The notes: generated from the letters alone by a model not told the origin. A stretch of DNA of 64,000 nucleotides from Desulfovibrio sp. (GCA_031279825.1 JAITHT010000081.1:1-64000), one strand, 5' to 3'. Numbered from the stretch's first letter, positions 19,867 to 30,276 are shown. Numbers and translations are program-made.

Positions 19867-21224
19867 TGTCTCTCAAACACGCCGTCATCCTGGCCGGAGG
19901 CAAAGGCACGCGGCTGGCCTCGCGCTTGAACGGTCTGCCCAAGCCCCTGGTGGATATCGCGGGCGTGCCGCTGCTGGAGCGCCAGCTCCTGCACTGTAAA
20001 TCCTTTGGCGTTGCGTCCGTGCTGCTCCTGGTCAACCACCGCGCCGACAGCATCGCGGAGTTTTGCGCGCAAAAAAATGACTTCGGCCTGCGCATAGCCC
20101 TGGTTGATGACGGCGAGCCGCGCGGCACGGGCGGGGCCGCGCTGGCCGCCCTGCCGCGCCTCGCGGCCGATGCGCAAGACATCCTGGTCATGTATGGCGA
20201 CACCCTTGTGAACGTTGACCTGGAAAGGTTTTATGCCGTCCATGCGGCCAGGGGGGCGGACGCTTCCCTGCTTTTGCACCCCAATACCCATCCGCGGGAT
20301 TCCGATCTGGTGGAACTGGACGAATCCGGCTGCCTGGCCGGACTGCATCCCTATCCGCACCCGGAGGGCGCGGAATATCCCAACCTCGTCAATGCGGCCC
20401 TGTACATCATGCGAAGGCCGCTCCTGGAGGACTTTCAGCATCTGGCGGCGGGCGGCCCCAAAGTTATCGATTTCGCCAAAGACCTGTTCCCGCTCATGCT
20501 GCAAAAAGGGAAAAAACTTTACGGTTACCTTTCCCCCGAGTACCTCAAGGATGTGGGCACGCCGGAACGTCTGGACGACGCCGCGGCCGACGTTCTGTCA
20601 GGGCGCTTTGCCAAGGGGACGCTGCGCCTGCCCCAAAGGGCGGTTTTTTTGGACAGGGACGGCGTGCTCAACAAGGACGTGGGTCATATCACCCGCCCGG
20701 ATCAGCTCGGGCTTTTGCCGGGCAGCGCGCGGGCCGTGCGCCGTTTGAACAGGGCGGGTATGCCGGCCGTGGTGGTCACCAATCAGCCCGTGCTGGCGCG
20801 GGGCGAATGCGATGAAGCGGCGCTGCGCGGCATACACACGCGCCTGGAACATCTGCTCGGACTGGAAGGGGCCTACATAGACCGCCTTTATTACTGCCCG
20901 CATCATCCTGACAAAGGCTTCCCGGGAGAACGCCCGGAATTGAAAATATCCTGCTCCTGCCGCAAGCCCGCTCCGGGCATGGTGTTCAAGGCTGTGGAGG
21001 ACTTGCATATTGATCTTCGTAACAGCTGGCTTGTGGGCGACAGGAAAAGCGATGTCCAGTGTGCGCAAAACGCGGGGTGCCGCTCGATACTGACGGCCAT
21101 GGAGCCTTCCGGGCGGGACGGCGGGGTTTTTGCGGATATGGGAGACGTCCGGCCCGATTTCATGGCGGCCGATCTCGCCGCCGCCGTTGACATCATTTTA
21201 CTGCGGCAAGAGCAAACGAGGTAG
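19863..21224 (+). CDS. Fused heptose-1-P guanylyltransferase (HddC-like) and HAD heptose bisphosphatase (GmhB-like)
   Basis: AVILAGGKGTRLASRLNGLPKPLVDIAGVPLLERQL (NTP transferase) then AVFLDRDGVLNKDVGHITRPDQLGLLPGSARAV...CSCRKPAPGM...WLVGDRKSDVQCAQNAG (HAD). Confidence 0.9.
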   Translation: MMSLKHAVILAGGKGTRLASRLNGLPKPLVDIAGVPLLERQLLHCKSFGVASVLLLVNHRADSIAEFCAQKNDFGLRIALVDDGEPRGTGGAALAALPRLAADAQDILVMYGDTLVNVDLERFYAVHAARGADASLLLHPNTHPRDSDLVELDESGCLAGLHPYPHPEGAEYPNLVNAALYIMRRPLLEDFQHLAAGGPKVIDFAKDLFPLMLQKGKKLYGYLSPEYLKDVGTPERLDDAAADVLSGRFAKGTLRLPQRAVFLDRDGVLNKDVGHITRPDQLGLLPGSARAVRRLNRAGMPAVVVTNQPVLARGECDEAALRGIHTRLEHLLGLEGAYIDRLYYCPHHPDKGFPGERPELKISCSCRKPAPGMVFKAVEDLHIDLRNSWLVGDRKSDVQCAQNAGCRSILTAMEPSGRDGGVFADMGDVRPDFMAADLAAAVDIILLRQEQTR

Positions 21225-21227
21225 CCT

Positions 21228-22286
21228 TTGCCCAGGATCTCCGTACTTTTGCCGGTGCGCGACGCGCGGCCTTTTCTGGCTGAGGCCGTAAGCAGCATCC
21301 AGGCTCAAAGCGCGCGGGATTTTGAGCTGCTGCTGCTCTATTCCCCATCGTCGGACGGTTCCCGCGCGGTGCTTGAGGATATGGCGGCACGGGACAGGCG
21401 TCTTGTCCTCATGGACGTCGCCGGGAGCAACCTGGCCGCCTGCCTGAATGAAGGCTTGCGGGCGGCGCGTGGAGAGCTTATCGCCCGCATGGATGCGGAC
21501 GACGTGGCGCGCCCGGAGCGTTTCGCCCGGCAGGCGGCCGTTTTCGCCGCCCGGCCGGAACTCGGCGTGTTGGGCAGCGCCGTTCGCTACATTGACGCGG
21601 CGGGACGCAAGGGGCGCACCATCAGGCAGCCGCGCGGCCTGGATATTGAGCGGGCTTTTTACCGGGGCTGCCCTTTCACGCACTCCAGCGTCATGATGCG
21701 CCGCGCGGTTTTGGAAATGTGCGGGGGGTACAGGGAGCTTTTCACGCTGGCCGAAGATTATGATCTGTGGCTGCGCCTGCACGGTATGACTATAATGGAC
21801 AATCTGCCGGAAACCCTGCTCCATTACCGGCTGCACGCCGCGAACAGCGTCAAGGCGCGGGCCCTTGAGGGACGCCGCTACGCCTTTTTCGCGCAGGCGG
21901 CCTGGCTGGCGCGGCGGCAGGGCCTGGCCGATCCCCTGGAAAATCTGGCATCCCTGCCCGAACCCGCATCTCTCCCTTTGCCGGAAAAAGAAATGGACGC
22001 CCTGTACGGGCGCATTCTGGCCGGTTCCGCCCATCTGCTCGGCGACGCGCGGGATGACCCGGAAGGCCATGTCTGGTGGCCGCGCGTGGCGGCCATCGCC
22101 GACAAGGCGGAACGCAAAAAGAGCATGGCCCTCTGCCGGCTGCGTTGCGCCCGCTTTTACGCCCGGCGCGACATGGTTCGCTGCCTGCGGCACGGTCTGG
22201 CCGCCCTGCTGACCTCCCCGGGCCTGGTTGCCGGCTGCGGGTTCAGAATACTGCGCCAACTGTTCCAACATAACGCGGGCGGATAA
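21228..22286 (+). CDS. Family 2 glycosyltransferase (TTG start)
   Basis: ISVLLPVRDARPFLAEAVSSIQAQSARDFELLLL, ARGELIARMDADDVARPERFARQ. Confidence 0.88.
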   Translation: MPRISVLLPVRDARPFLAEAVSSIQAQSARDFELLLLYSPSSDGSRAVLEDMAARDRRLVLMDVAGSNLAACLNEGLRAARGELIARMDADDVARPERFARQAAVFAARPELGVLGSAVRYIDAAGRKGRTIRQPRGLDIERAFYRGCPFTHSSVMMRRAVLEMCGGYRELFTLAEDYDLWLRLHGMTIMDNLPETLLHYRLHAANSVKARALEGRRYAFFAQAAWLARRQGLADPLENLASLPEPASLPLPEKEMDALYGRILAGSAHLLGDARDDPEGHVWWPRVAAIADKAERKKSMALCRLRCARFYARRDMVRCLRHGLAALLTSPGLVAGCGFRILRQLFQHNAGG

Positions 22287-22306
22287 AAAAGGAAAAACAG
22301 GCTGTC

Positions 22307-24154
22307 ATGCATATTTTGCGGCAATTGCGTCATAGGTTCATAGACGACTTTCAGCGCGTTTACGCGCTGTTGCCGCTTCGTCTGCGGCGGCGCACACTGC
22401 GCGTGTTTTTTTACATCATCATCCTGGCCTGTCTGGAAGTACTCAGCATTCTGTCCATTTCCTTTCTGGCGCTCAGTGTGGCCGCTCCGGAAAAACTCGC
22501 GGAATTCGGTTTTATTCCCACCCTGTTCCGTCTTTTCCCCGGTCTCATCTCTTTGCGCGCCGACCCGCGCCTGTTCGCCCTGCTTGCCTCCTCGGCGGTG
22601 GTTGGGCTGATCATGGTCAAAAACAGCATGTCGGCCTTTGCGGGAATGGCCGCATCCCGTGTGGGCGAGGATATCGCTTTGTTCGCCGGGGATACGCTCT
22701 TCAGACACTACTTGCACAGCCCCTACATCCGCCACCTCGCCGGCGGCGACGGCATGTCCCAGGCCATCGCCTGGCGCGGCCAACTGGGCAACATGGTCAT
22801 CAACATAATGATGGTCTATAGTTACGCGGCCATCTCTTTGGCGCTTTGCATCACGTTGATCAGAGCCACGCCGGAGGTTTTGCTGCTGGTCATAGGGGGT
22901 GTGACGCTCTTTGCCGTAAGCCTGTACAAAAGTATGAAACACTCCATAGACAAGGCCGGCGTCCTCTCCTCCGACTTCAGCGCCAAGGAGACGGGGGCGA
23001 TGCTGAACGCCATGCGCGGCGTGCGGGAGATTCTGATTTACCGGCAGCAGCCGGTATTTTTCAAGGTCTTTCATGACGCCTGCCAGAGCGGCGTGCCCAG
23101 CCGCGCCTTTCTTGCCATCGCGCCCTCCATCCCCCCCTGGGCGCTGGAAGTGGTCGGGTTTATAGCTATCCCCATCACGATGGGGGGCATGCTCTGGTTG
23201 TATGACGCTTCCATGGCGCGCATGACCGGCGTTTTGACCATGATCATGCTGGTCTCCTGGCGCGTGCTCCCTCTTTTCAGCCGCTCCCTCTCCTGTCTGG
23301 TCGCCATGCGCGGGATGCGCCCCCCGGCCATGGCATGCCTTGAGCGTGTCGAAGAGGCGTTGCGCAACCCTGTTGAGGCTCACGTCGAGCCCGCACCCGA
23401 CTTCGCCCTGCGCAAGAACATTGTTTTCGACCAGGTATGCTTCCGCTATCCGGCGGCGGAGCATGACTCTCTGCGCGACCTGCGCTTTTCCATCAAGCGC
23501 GGAGACTGCGTCGGCATCATAGGGACGTCCGGCGCGGGTAAAAGCACCATCGCCGCCATCCTCAGCGGGCTCGTCCAACCAACGTCCGGGGATTTTCTGG
23601 TTGACGGCAAACCCTTGACGCCGGCCGAACTGGCCGCCTACTCCCTGCAGGTCGGATACGTGCCGCAGGCGCCCTACCTCATGCCCGGAACTCTGGCGGA
23701 AAATGTCGCTTTCAGCCAGTGGGGCAAGCCCTGGGACGAGGAAAAGGTGCTGATGGCCTGCCGTCTGGCGTCCCTGGATATTGTGGATGCCCATCCCATG
23801 GGTATCAGGCTGCCCATAGGGGAACAGGGCACGGGGCTTTCCGGCGGACAGGCGCAACGGCTTTCCATCGCCAGGGCACTGTATGCCAACCCATCCCTGC
23901 TCATTCTGGACGAGGCGACCAGCGCCCTGGATTCGGCCGTTGAATCCGCCATTATGAAGACTATTTATGCACTCCCCAAAACACTGACCACCGTGATCAT
24001 AGCGCACCGATTGTCCACCGTGGAACACTGCGACAAACTCTTGTGGATAAACAACGGCGCAATCGCGGCAAGCGGCGCGCCGGACGTCATATTGCCGCGC
24101 TATAAAAAACATCTGGATGCAAGCGCCGGACGATTTACGGAGCAATACGCCTAG
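22307..24154 (+). CDS. ABC transporter (fused TM/ATPase), probable lipid-linked glycan flippase
   Basis: Walker A GIIGTSGAGKSTIAAIL, signature LSGGQAQRLSIARALYANPSLLILDEATSALD, N-terminal TM domain; end of glycan operon. Confidence 0.88.
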   Translation: MHILRQLRHRFIDDFQRVYALLPLRLRRRTLRVFFYIIILACLEVLSILSISFLALSVAAPEKLAEFGFIPTLFRLFPGLISLRADPRLFALLASSAVVGLIMVKNSMSAFAGMAASRVGEDIALFAGDTLFRHYLHSPYIRHLAGGDGMSQAIAWRGQLGNMVINIMMVYSYAAISLALCITLIRATPEVLLLVIGGVTLFAVSLYKSMKHSIDKAGVLSSDFSAKETGAMLNAMRGVREILIYRQQPVFFKVFHDACQSGVPSRAFLAIAPSIPPWALEVVGFIAIPITMGGMLWLYDASMARMTGVLTMIMLVSWRVLPLFSRSLSCLVAMRGMRPPAMACLERVEEALRNPVEAHVEPAPDFALRKNIVFDQVCFRYPAAEHDSLRDLRFSIKRGDCVGIIGTSGAGKSTIAAILSGLVQPTSGDFLVDGKPLTPAELAAYSLQVGYVPQAPYLMPGTLAENVAFSQWGKPWDEEKVLMACRLASLDIVDAHPMGIRLPIGEQGTGLSGGQAQRLSIARALYANPSLLILDEATSALDSAVESAIMKTIYALPKTLTTVIIAHRLSTVEHCDKLLWINNGAIAASGAPDVILPRYKKHLDASAGRFTEQYA

Positions 24155-24158
24155 ATCT

Positions 24159-24350
24159 GAGGAAACGCTGATTTATTCTCTTGAGGGGGCGCTGCCCCCT
24201 CAAACTCCCCCGGCAGGGGGCTGAGCCCCCTGCACCCCGCGTACGTTTTCAGCCGCTTTACGGCTGAAAAATAGTAAGGGGGTCCGGGGGGAATTATTCC
24301 ACCCGGCGGGGTTCGGGGCGGAGCCCCGAATTAATCAGTGCTTCCTTAAA
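24159..24350. mobile_element. MITE-like element with imperfect terminal inverted repeats and GC-rich internal hairpins
   Basis: Left GAGGAAACGCTGATTTATTC (24159) vs right GAATTAATCAGTGCTTCCTTAA (24328); internal GAGGGGGCGCTGCCCCCTC, CAGGGGGCTGAGCCCCCTG, TTCAGCCGCTTTACGGCTGAA, GGGGCGGAGCCCC. Confidence 0.6.
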
Positions 24351-24467
24351 AACCCTGAGAACCTTTCGGTCGAGCGAGATGAAGCGGCCAAGCTACAAGA
24401 GGCGCTAAAACGCAACACGCCTTTGGCGACGGCTTACTCTATGAAAGAGGACTTGCGACAGTTCGGA
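24351..24467 (+). pseudogene. ISL3-family transposase C-terminal remnant
   Basis: Frame from 24351: NPENLSVERDEAAKLQEALKRNTPLATAYSMKEDLRQFG, resembling the ISL3 DDE transposase C-terminal region. Confidence 0.6.
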
Positions 24468-24517
24468 TGTATTCCAGGGCATGCTCATCGGAATCAGCTT
24501 TCTTCCCACAGTCCGGG

Positions 24518-25726
24518 TCAGGGGCCGGGGCGACTGTGCGCGAAGTCTCTGGAGTCCAGCGCGTCGAGAACCGTCTGCGCCCGGTGCACGTATCTGTGCC
24601 TTTCCCTCAGGCAGCGCCGCCAGTCGGCGATAAGCGCGGCGCGCCCTCCCCCCGCTTCAAGCCGTTCCGCAAGCGTTTTGATATCGGCAGGCGTATGAAA
24701 ACATATCGGGCGGGTCAGTTCATCGGGGAAAAGACGCAGGCCGGGGGTCGCGTCACTCAGGCAGAGGCCACCCGCGGTCCAGACGTCGAAATGGCGTTGA
24801 TTCAATCCGCTCGGCAGTTGCAGGCTGGTCAGGCAGAGGCTGTATCTGGCGGCGGCGTAAATGCCCGGCAGGCGGGAGTAATAATCCACAGGGGGATGCA
24901 GGCGCGCGCCCGCGGGCAAGCCGTCCCGCCATCCTTCATCGCCGAAAATGTCCAGGCCCGGATACTCCTTGCCGGCCGGGTTGTCCGGACCCGCCGCGGA
25001 CGCGGCCTCAAGGCAGAGCCTGCGCCAGGCGAGATTGGCGTCTTCCGCGCCCAGAGCGGGCCGCCTGGCCTTTTTGCCGGGCCAGAAAGAAGCGGGGGCG
25101 CAGGCAAGTTCTTTTTCCCACCATGCCAAATCCGGGCGCAGACCCCGCGACAGCATGCGCCGGGCGCGCAGACGCGGGGCATCGGGTATCTCCTGCCCGG
25201 CGAAAAAGCTCTCCTTGCCGGGAAAGGCGGAACGGCCCACAAAGACGAAGGGCGCGAGCCCCCCGGGGGCGGCGCGGACTGCTTCATGCGCGCTGTTCAG
25301 GGCGAACAGTTCCGGGCAGGACGCCAGCGGCAGATGGCGCGCGAAGGGCGCGCCGTGCTCTTTGAGAGAGGGGATGAAGCCGGCGTCCGTTATAAAGACG
25401 GGCAGGCTTTTCCAGCGGGGATCGCGTACCCCGGACAGCAGGTTCCAGGGATTGTCCACGCACCAGACGGCCGCCCGGCCGCCGCATCGCTCCAATATGT
25501 CCAGCGTCCGGCGTAAGGGATTGAGCCCCTGAAAATTGACGCTGAACAGAAGCGGCGGGCCGGAATCGGCAAGATGCGGCAGAAAGCCCGGGCTCCGTTC
25601 GTCAAGCAGGTCCGCCGGATGAACGCGAAAGACCCCGCAGCCGGCTTCGGCAAAGCCCAGGGCAAGCTCACGTCGCAGCAACTCCGCGCCGCTGTCGGGC
25701 AATATGACGTTGACCGGCGGGCTCAT
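24518..25726 (-). CDS. CgeB/DUF3880-like glycosyltransferase
   Basis: 402 aa; VNVILPDSGAELLRRELALGFAEAGCGVFRV...FSVNFQGLNPLRRTLDILERCGGRAAVWCVDNPWNLL...PSGLNQRHFDVWTAGGLCLSDATPGL. Confidence 0.75.
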   Translation of the reverse strand: MSPPVNVILPDSGAELLRRELALGFAEAGCGVFRVHPADLLDERSPGFLPHLADSGPPLLFSVNFQGLNPLRRTLDILERCGGRAAVWCVDNPWNLLSGVRDPRWKSLPVFITDAGFIPSLKEHGAPFARHLPLASCPELFALNSAHEAVRAAPGGLAPFVFVGRSAFPGKESFFAGQEIPDAPRLRARRMLSRGLRPDLAWWEKELACAPASFWPGKKARRPALGAEDANLAWRRLCLEAASAAGPDNPAGKEYPGLDIFGDEGWRDGLPAGARLHPPVDYYSRLPGIYAAARYSLCLTSLQLPSGLNQRHFDVWTAGGLCLSDATPGLRLFPDELTRPICFHTPADIKTLAERLEAGGGRAALIADWRRCLRERHRYVHRAQTVLDALDSRDFAHSRPGP

Positions 25727-25800
25727 CAGAACTTCCTTTGTGGTCTGAAACCCCGGCCGAAAGGCCGGATATAGCCCCGACCCCGCCCTGAATGGCGGGG
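25727..25800 (-). promoter_or_regulatory. Shared leader element, copy A
   Basis: Reverse complement CCCCGCCATTCAGGGCGGGGTCGGGGCTATATCCGGCCTTTCGGCCGGGGTTTCAGACCACAAAGGAAGTTCTG-ATG. Confidence 0.65.
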
Positions 25801-26086
25801 TTTCTTTCCGGGGCGGAAAGCTTGGGAGGGGTTGGAACCCCTCCCGGGCGCGAGACGCGAAGCCCTGAAGGGCTTCGCTACCTCATTTGGATACGCCTCC
25901 TTGCGAAGCGGCGCGCTCAGGGTGTTCGCGGCTTGCTCCGTCCTTTCTCTCAAACATGCGCTTCGCCGCCGGGCGCTTTCGCCTGCCCGAAGAGCGCGGG
26001 GGCGGCTTGGCGAACAGGGAAAAATCGCGTATGCCTTTCCATTGCGGCACCGCCCGCCGGTCCTTTTCGCGAACAGCCGGGAAGCC

Positions 26087-26692
26087 ATGAAGACATACAG
26101 GGATCATTATTTTCTTAAAGCCAAGCGGGAAAGGTATCCCGCGCGCTCCGTCTATAAATTGAAAGAAATCGACGCGCGTTTCCATATTTTCCGCAAGGGC
26201 ATGCGCGTACTGGATCTTGGCGCCGCTCCCGGCTCATGGTCTCTCGGAGCGGCTGCAAAAGTGGGGGCGGAAGGTTTCGTGCTCGGTCTCGACATCCAGG
26301 ATACGGAAACGAGTTTTCCCGACAACGTACGTTTTTGCCGGGAGGACGTGTTCGCGCGTTCGCCGGAATGCGAGTTGCTGCTCCGGGAAACCGGGCCTTT
26401 TCATGTGGTCCTGTCCGATATGGCGCCAGGCACCACCGGACACAGAAGCACGGATCAGGCGCGTTCCGCCGCTTTGTGCGAGGAGGCCCTTGCCCTTGCC
26501 CTCGCCTCTCTGATAAAGGGAGGCAGCTTTGTGGTCAAGATTTTTATGGGGCCGGACGTTCCGGCCTATGCCGGGCTTCTGCGCCGGCATTTCAGCGCGG
26601 TGAAGTCCTTCAAGCCTCTGAGCTCCCGTTCCGAGAGCATGGAAACCTTTTACATCGCTCGCGGCTTTAAGGGAATCATTTCAGGGAGGTAA
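26087..26692 (+). CDS. rlmE: 23S rRNA 2'-O-methyltransferase RlmE (FtsJ/RrmJ)
   Basis: [29 protein letters not shown]...[17 protein letters not shown]...[22 protein letters not shown]. Confidence 0.93.
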   Translation: MKTYRDHYFLKAKRERYPARSVYKLKEIDARFHIFRKGMRVLDLGAAPGSWSLGAAAKVGAEGFVLGLDIQDTETSFPDNVRFCREDVFARSPECELLLRETGPFHVVLSDMAPGTTGHRSTDQARSAALCEEALALALASLIKGGSFVVKIFMGPDVPAYAGLLRRHFSAVKSFKPLSSRSESMETFYIARGFKGIISGR

Positions 26693-26694
26693 GC

Positions 26695-27438
26695 ATGGCA
26701 GGTCACAGTAAATGGAAAAATATCCAGCACCGGAAGGGGAGGCAGGACGCCAAGCGCAACAAGGAATTCACCCGCGCCGCCAAAGAAATCATCATCGCCG
26801 CCAAAGGCGGGGGCAACCCGGACTATAATACCCGTTTGCGCGCGGCCATTGCCTTTGCCAAATCCGTCAGCCTGCCTAAAGATCGTATTGAGTCGGCCAT
26901 TCGCAAGGGTACCGGCGAAGAGGCCGGCGGCGATCTGTTCGAGGCGACCTATGAGGGCTACGGTCCCGGCGGCGTCGCCGTTCTGGTGGAGGCGGCCACC
27001 GACAACCGCAACCGCACCGTCGCCGAAATCCGTCATATTTTCACCAGGCACGGCGGAGCGATGGGCGAAGTCGGCTCAGTCGGCTGGATGTTCAGCAAAA
27101 AGGGCGTGTTCGTCTTCGATAAGTCCCGCCATGCCGAGGATTCTCTGATGGAAGTGGGGCTTGAGGCCGGAGCCGAGGATATGCTGGATGAAGACGGCCT
27201 TTTTGAAGTGCATTGCCGGCCCGCGGATTATGACGCGTTGCGCCAGGCCTTTGAAAAGGCGGGTATGGTTCCGGAGAGCATCGAACTTTCCATGCTGCCC
27301 CAGAACACGGTCCCTGTGGATCCCGAGACCGGCCGCAAGGTGATGCGCCTGCTGGAAAGCATGGAAGACAACGAGGACGTGCAGCAGGTCTATTGCAATG
27401 CCGATTTGCCCGAAGAATTGCTGGCGGAAACGGAATAG
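26695..27438 (+). CDS. yebC: YebC/PmpR-family protein
   Basis: [75 protein letters not shown]. Confidence 0.96.
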   Translation: MAGHSKWKNIQHRKGRQDAKRNKEFTRAAKEIIIAAKGGGNPDYNTRLRAAIAFAKSVSLPKDRIESAIRKGTGEEAGGDLFEATYEGYGPGGVAVLVEAATDNRNRTVAEIRHIFTRHGGAMGEVGSVGWMFSKKGVFVFDKSRHAEDSLMEVGLEAGAEDMLDEDGLFEVHCRPADYDALRQAFEKAGMVPESIELSMLPQNTVPVDPETGRKVMRLLESMEDNEDVQQVYCNADLPEELLAETE

Positions 27439-27443
27439 CGGCC

Positions 27444-27944
27444 ATGGTCGGACATGCTGTGACCGTTCTCGGCATTGATCCCGGTTCCCGCCGTCTGGGC
27501 TGGGGGGTTGTCCGGGAGCTTTCCGGGGTGCTCTCCTTGGTGGACTGCGGCACGCTTCTGCCCAAAGGGGGGGAGTTTTCCGCGCGTCTTGCGGATCTGT
27601 TCGCGGATCTGTCCTGCCTGGTGGCTGCCCATCATCCCGCGGAAGCCGCCGTGGAAGACGTGTTTACCCATAAAAACGTGTTGAGCGCCCTCAAGCTCGG
27701 GCAGGCAAGGGGCGTGGCCGTCGCCGCCTGCACCGCTCACGGGGTGCCTGTCATCGACTATCCTCCCGCTGTGGTCAAAAAAAGCCTGGTGGGCACGGGC
27801 AGGGCCGAAAAAGAACAGGTCGCCTTTATGGTCGGCCGGATACTCGGCGTCAAGCAATCCTGGTCCATGGACGCTTCCGACGCCCTGGCCGTGGCCATCT
27901 GTCACTTGAACAACCGCCGCATGAACCGGCTGACCGGCCGTTAG
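27444..27944 (+). CDS. ruvC: Crossover junction endodeoxyribonuclease RuvC
   Basis: VLGIDPGSRRLGWGVV, AVEDVFTHKNVLSALKLGQARGVAVAAC, DASDALAVAICHLN. Confidence 0.94.
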   Translation: MVGHAVTVLGIDPGSRRLGWGVVRELSGVLSLVDCGTLLPKGGEFSARLADLFADLSCLVAAHHPAEAAVEDVFTHKNVLSALKLGQARGVAVAACTAHGVPVIDYPPAVVKKSLVGTGRAEKEQVAFMVGRILGVKQSWSMDASDALAVAICHLNNRRMNRLTGR

Positions 27945-28095
27945 AGCTTTGTCACTTCGACACTCTAACGGCCGGCAGCGCAAGCGCCGGCTTACGCGCG
28001 CGCGGAGCGGGCGAAACGTGTTTTCGCCGATGGCGACGGGTGCGGCGTCTCAAAGGTCATCCGCATCCGGAGCCTTTTCACTTTGACAATGCTCC
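27944..28095 (-). repeat. Copy of dispersed repeat family (R2), flanked by hairpin variants
   Basis: AGAGCTTTGTCACTTCGACACTCTAACGGCCGGCAGCGCAAGCGCCGG...GGGCGAAACGTGTTTTCGCCGATGGCGACGGGTGC...GGAGCCTTTTCACTTTGACAATGCTCC. Confidence 0.8.
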
Positions 28096-28103
28096 GGAAT
28101 TCT

Positions 28104-29060
28104 CTATTCCCCTATCCCTTCATACAGCACGGAAGAAAGATAGCGTTCTCCGGCGTCCGGCAGGATAACGACAATGGTTTTGCCCGTAAATTCCGGCAGC
28201 GCGGCGAGGCGGGCGGCGGCGGCCGCCGCCGCGCCGGAGGAGATGCCGGCCAGGATGCCCTCTTCTTTGGCCAGACGGCGGGCAAAAGCCACGGCTTCCT
28301 CGCTGTCCACGCATTCCACCTGATCCAGCAGCGCGACGTCCAGCGTATCGGGGATGATGCCCGCGCCTATCCCCTGAATCTTGTGCGGTCCGGGTTGCAG
28401 GGGCCGTCCGGCCAGATGCTGGGTGATAACGGGGCTGGTGAGGGGTTCCACGGCCACGGCGTGTATGGCTTTGCCCTTGGTTTTCTTTATGAAGCGGGAG
28501 ACGCCGCTGATGGTGCCGCCGGTGCCGACGCCGGCCACCAGCGCGTCAATGGCGCCGTCGGTATCTTCCCAGATTTCCGGGCCGGTGGTCTGTTCATGGA
28601 TGGCGGGGTTGGCCGGGTTTTTGAATTGCTGGGGGATGTAGTAGCGTTGCGGGTCATTACGGGCTATTTCTTCCGCCCGTTTGATGGCGCCGGGCATGCC
28701 CTCCGCGCCGGGGGTCAGGATCAGGTTGGCGCCGAGCATGGCCAGTACTCGCCTTCTTTCCTTGCTCATGGTTTCCGGCATGGTCAGGGTCAGCGAATAG
28801 CCCCTGGCCGCCGCTACAAAGGCAAGGGCGATACCGGTGTTGCCGCTGGTGGGTTCGATGATACTTATTCCGGGCTTGAGCAAACCCTCTTTTTCCGCCG
28901 CCCAGATCATGGCGGCGCCGATACGGCATTTGACCGAATAGGAGGGGTTGCGGCCCTCTATTTTAGCCAGCACCGCGGCGTTGGAGTTGACGACGGAGTT
29001 AAGCTTCACCAGGGGGGTGCGGCCTATGGATTGGGAATTGTCCGCGTGGATTCGTGCCAT
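28104..29060 (-). CDS. cysK: Cysteine synthase (O-acetylserine sulfhydrylase)
   Basis: [85 protein letters not shown]. Confidence 0.93.
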   Translation of the reverse strand: MARIHADNSQSIGRTPLVKLNSVVNSNAAVLAKIEGRNPSYSVKCRIGAAMIWAAEKEGLLKPGISIIEPTSGNTGIALAFVAAARGYSLTLTMPETMSKERRRVLAMLGANLILTPGAEGMPGAIKRAEEIARNDPQRYYIPQQFKNPANPAIHEQTTGPEIWEDTDGAIDALVAGVGTGGTISGVSRFIKKTKGKAIHAVAVEPLTSPVITQHLAGRPLQPGPHKIQGIGAGIIPDTLDVALLDQVECVDSEEAVAFARRLAKEEGILAGISSGAAAAAAARLAALPEFTGKTIVVILPDAGERYLSSVLYEGIGE

Positions 29061-29123
29061 GATTCGCTCCTGTATGTTTGAAAAAAGGTGAAAGGCGGGT
29101 TGCGTAAAAGGGGAGAGGCGGCG

Positions 29124-30260
29124 TTATGCCGCCAGAGCCTGCCGTATGTCGGCCCACAGATCCTCCGGATGCTCGAGTCCCACCGAGAGGCGGACGAGGG
29201 CGTCGCTTATTCCCCGCGCGGCGCGTTCCTCCGGCGGCATGGCGGCATGGGACATGGTGGCCGGGTGGCTGAGGATGCTTTCCACCCCGCCCAGACTGAC
29301 GGAAACCAGGGGAAGGGTGACGCGGCGCAAAAAGCGCCCGACCGCCTCGGGGCTTTCCAACTCGAAGGAAAGCACGGCGCCCGGGCCGGAGGCCTGGAGA
29401 TCGTGGACGGCCTTGCCGGGATGTTCCGGAAGGCCGGGGTAATGGACGCGTCGCACTCCGGGCAGCGCGGCCAATTTCGGTGCCAGGAACATGGCGCCGG
29501 CCTGCCCGGCCTCCATGCGTACGGCCAGGGTTTTCATGCCGCGCAGCAACAGCCAACTGTCCTGCACCCCGAGAACGGCGCCGAAGGCGTTCTGGATGCG
29601 GCGCAGTTTTTCCCCCAGGCTTTTTTCCCGGGCCACGGCCAGTCCGGCAAGCACGTCGCTGTGGCCGTTCAGGAACTTCGTCGCGCTGTGAAGCGCGAGA
29701 TCAAAGCCGAGTTCCAGGGGACGCTGCAGAAAGGGGGTGCAGAAGGTGTTGTCCACTATGGAGAGGATGCCGCGCTGCGCGGCCAGTTGCGCGATGAAGG
29801 CCAGATCCGTGATTTTCAGTAGGGGATTGGAGGGGCTTTCCACGATAATGCCCCTGGTGTCGGGACGCAGGGCCGCGTTTACGGCTTCCTGCCGTGTGCT
29901 GTCCACAAAATCGGCATGCAGGCCCCAACGCCTGAAAAGGGTGGTCAGAATGCGGAAGGTGCCCCCGTACACGTCCGTGCCGACCAGCAGATGATCCCCA
30001 GGCTGAAACAGCAGGAGAACGGAGGAAATGGCGGCCATGCCGGAAGCGAAGGCCAGGCCGACGGCGCCTTTTTCCAGTTCGGCCGCGGCCTGTTCCAGCG
30101 ATTCGCGCGTGGGGTTGCCGCTGCGCGTGTAATCGTAGGCGTCCGTGACGCGCGGCGCGCGTTGATCAAAGGTCGAGGCCAGGTATACGGGTACGCTGGA
30201 GGCACCTGTAAAGGGGTCGCGGCTGGTGCCGGCGTGTATGAGGCGGCTTTTGAACTGCAT
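29124..30260 (-). CDS. Cys/Met-metabolism PLP enzyme (cystathionine gamma-lyase/synthase family)
   Basis: MQFKSRLIHAGTSRDPFTGASSVPVYLASTFDQ, YDYTRSGNPTRESLEQAAAELEKG, LHSATKFLNGHSDVLAGL. Confidence 0.9.
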   Translation of the reverse strand: MQFKSRLIHAGTSRDPFTGASSVPVYLASTFDQRAPRVTDAYDYTRSGNPTRESLEQAAAELEKGAVGLAFASGMAAISSVLLLFQPGDHLLVGTDVYGGTFRILTTLFRRWGLHADFVDSTRQEAVNAALRPDTRGIIVESPSNPLLKITDLAFIAQLAAQRGILSIVDNTFCTPFLQRPLELGFDLALHSATKFLNGHSDVLAGLAVAREKSLGEKLRRIQNAFGAVLGVQDSWLLLRGMKTLAVRMEAGQAGAMFLAPKLAALPGVRRVHYPGLPEHPGKAVHDLQASGPGAVLSFELESPEAVGRFLRRVTLPLVSVSLGGVESILSHPATMSHAAMPPEERAARGISDALVRLSVGLEHPEDLWADIRQALAA

Positions 30261-30276
30261 GTATCGTCTCCCCGGG

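Noticed and set aside
22157-24145. 662-aa minus-strand ORF opposite the ABC transporter
   Set aside because: Antisense to a clearly coding gene; sequence is rich in G/H/Q/R with no domain, a typical high-GC shadow ORF.
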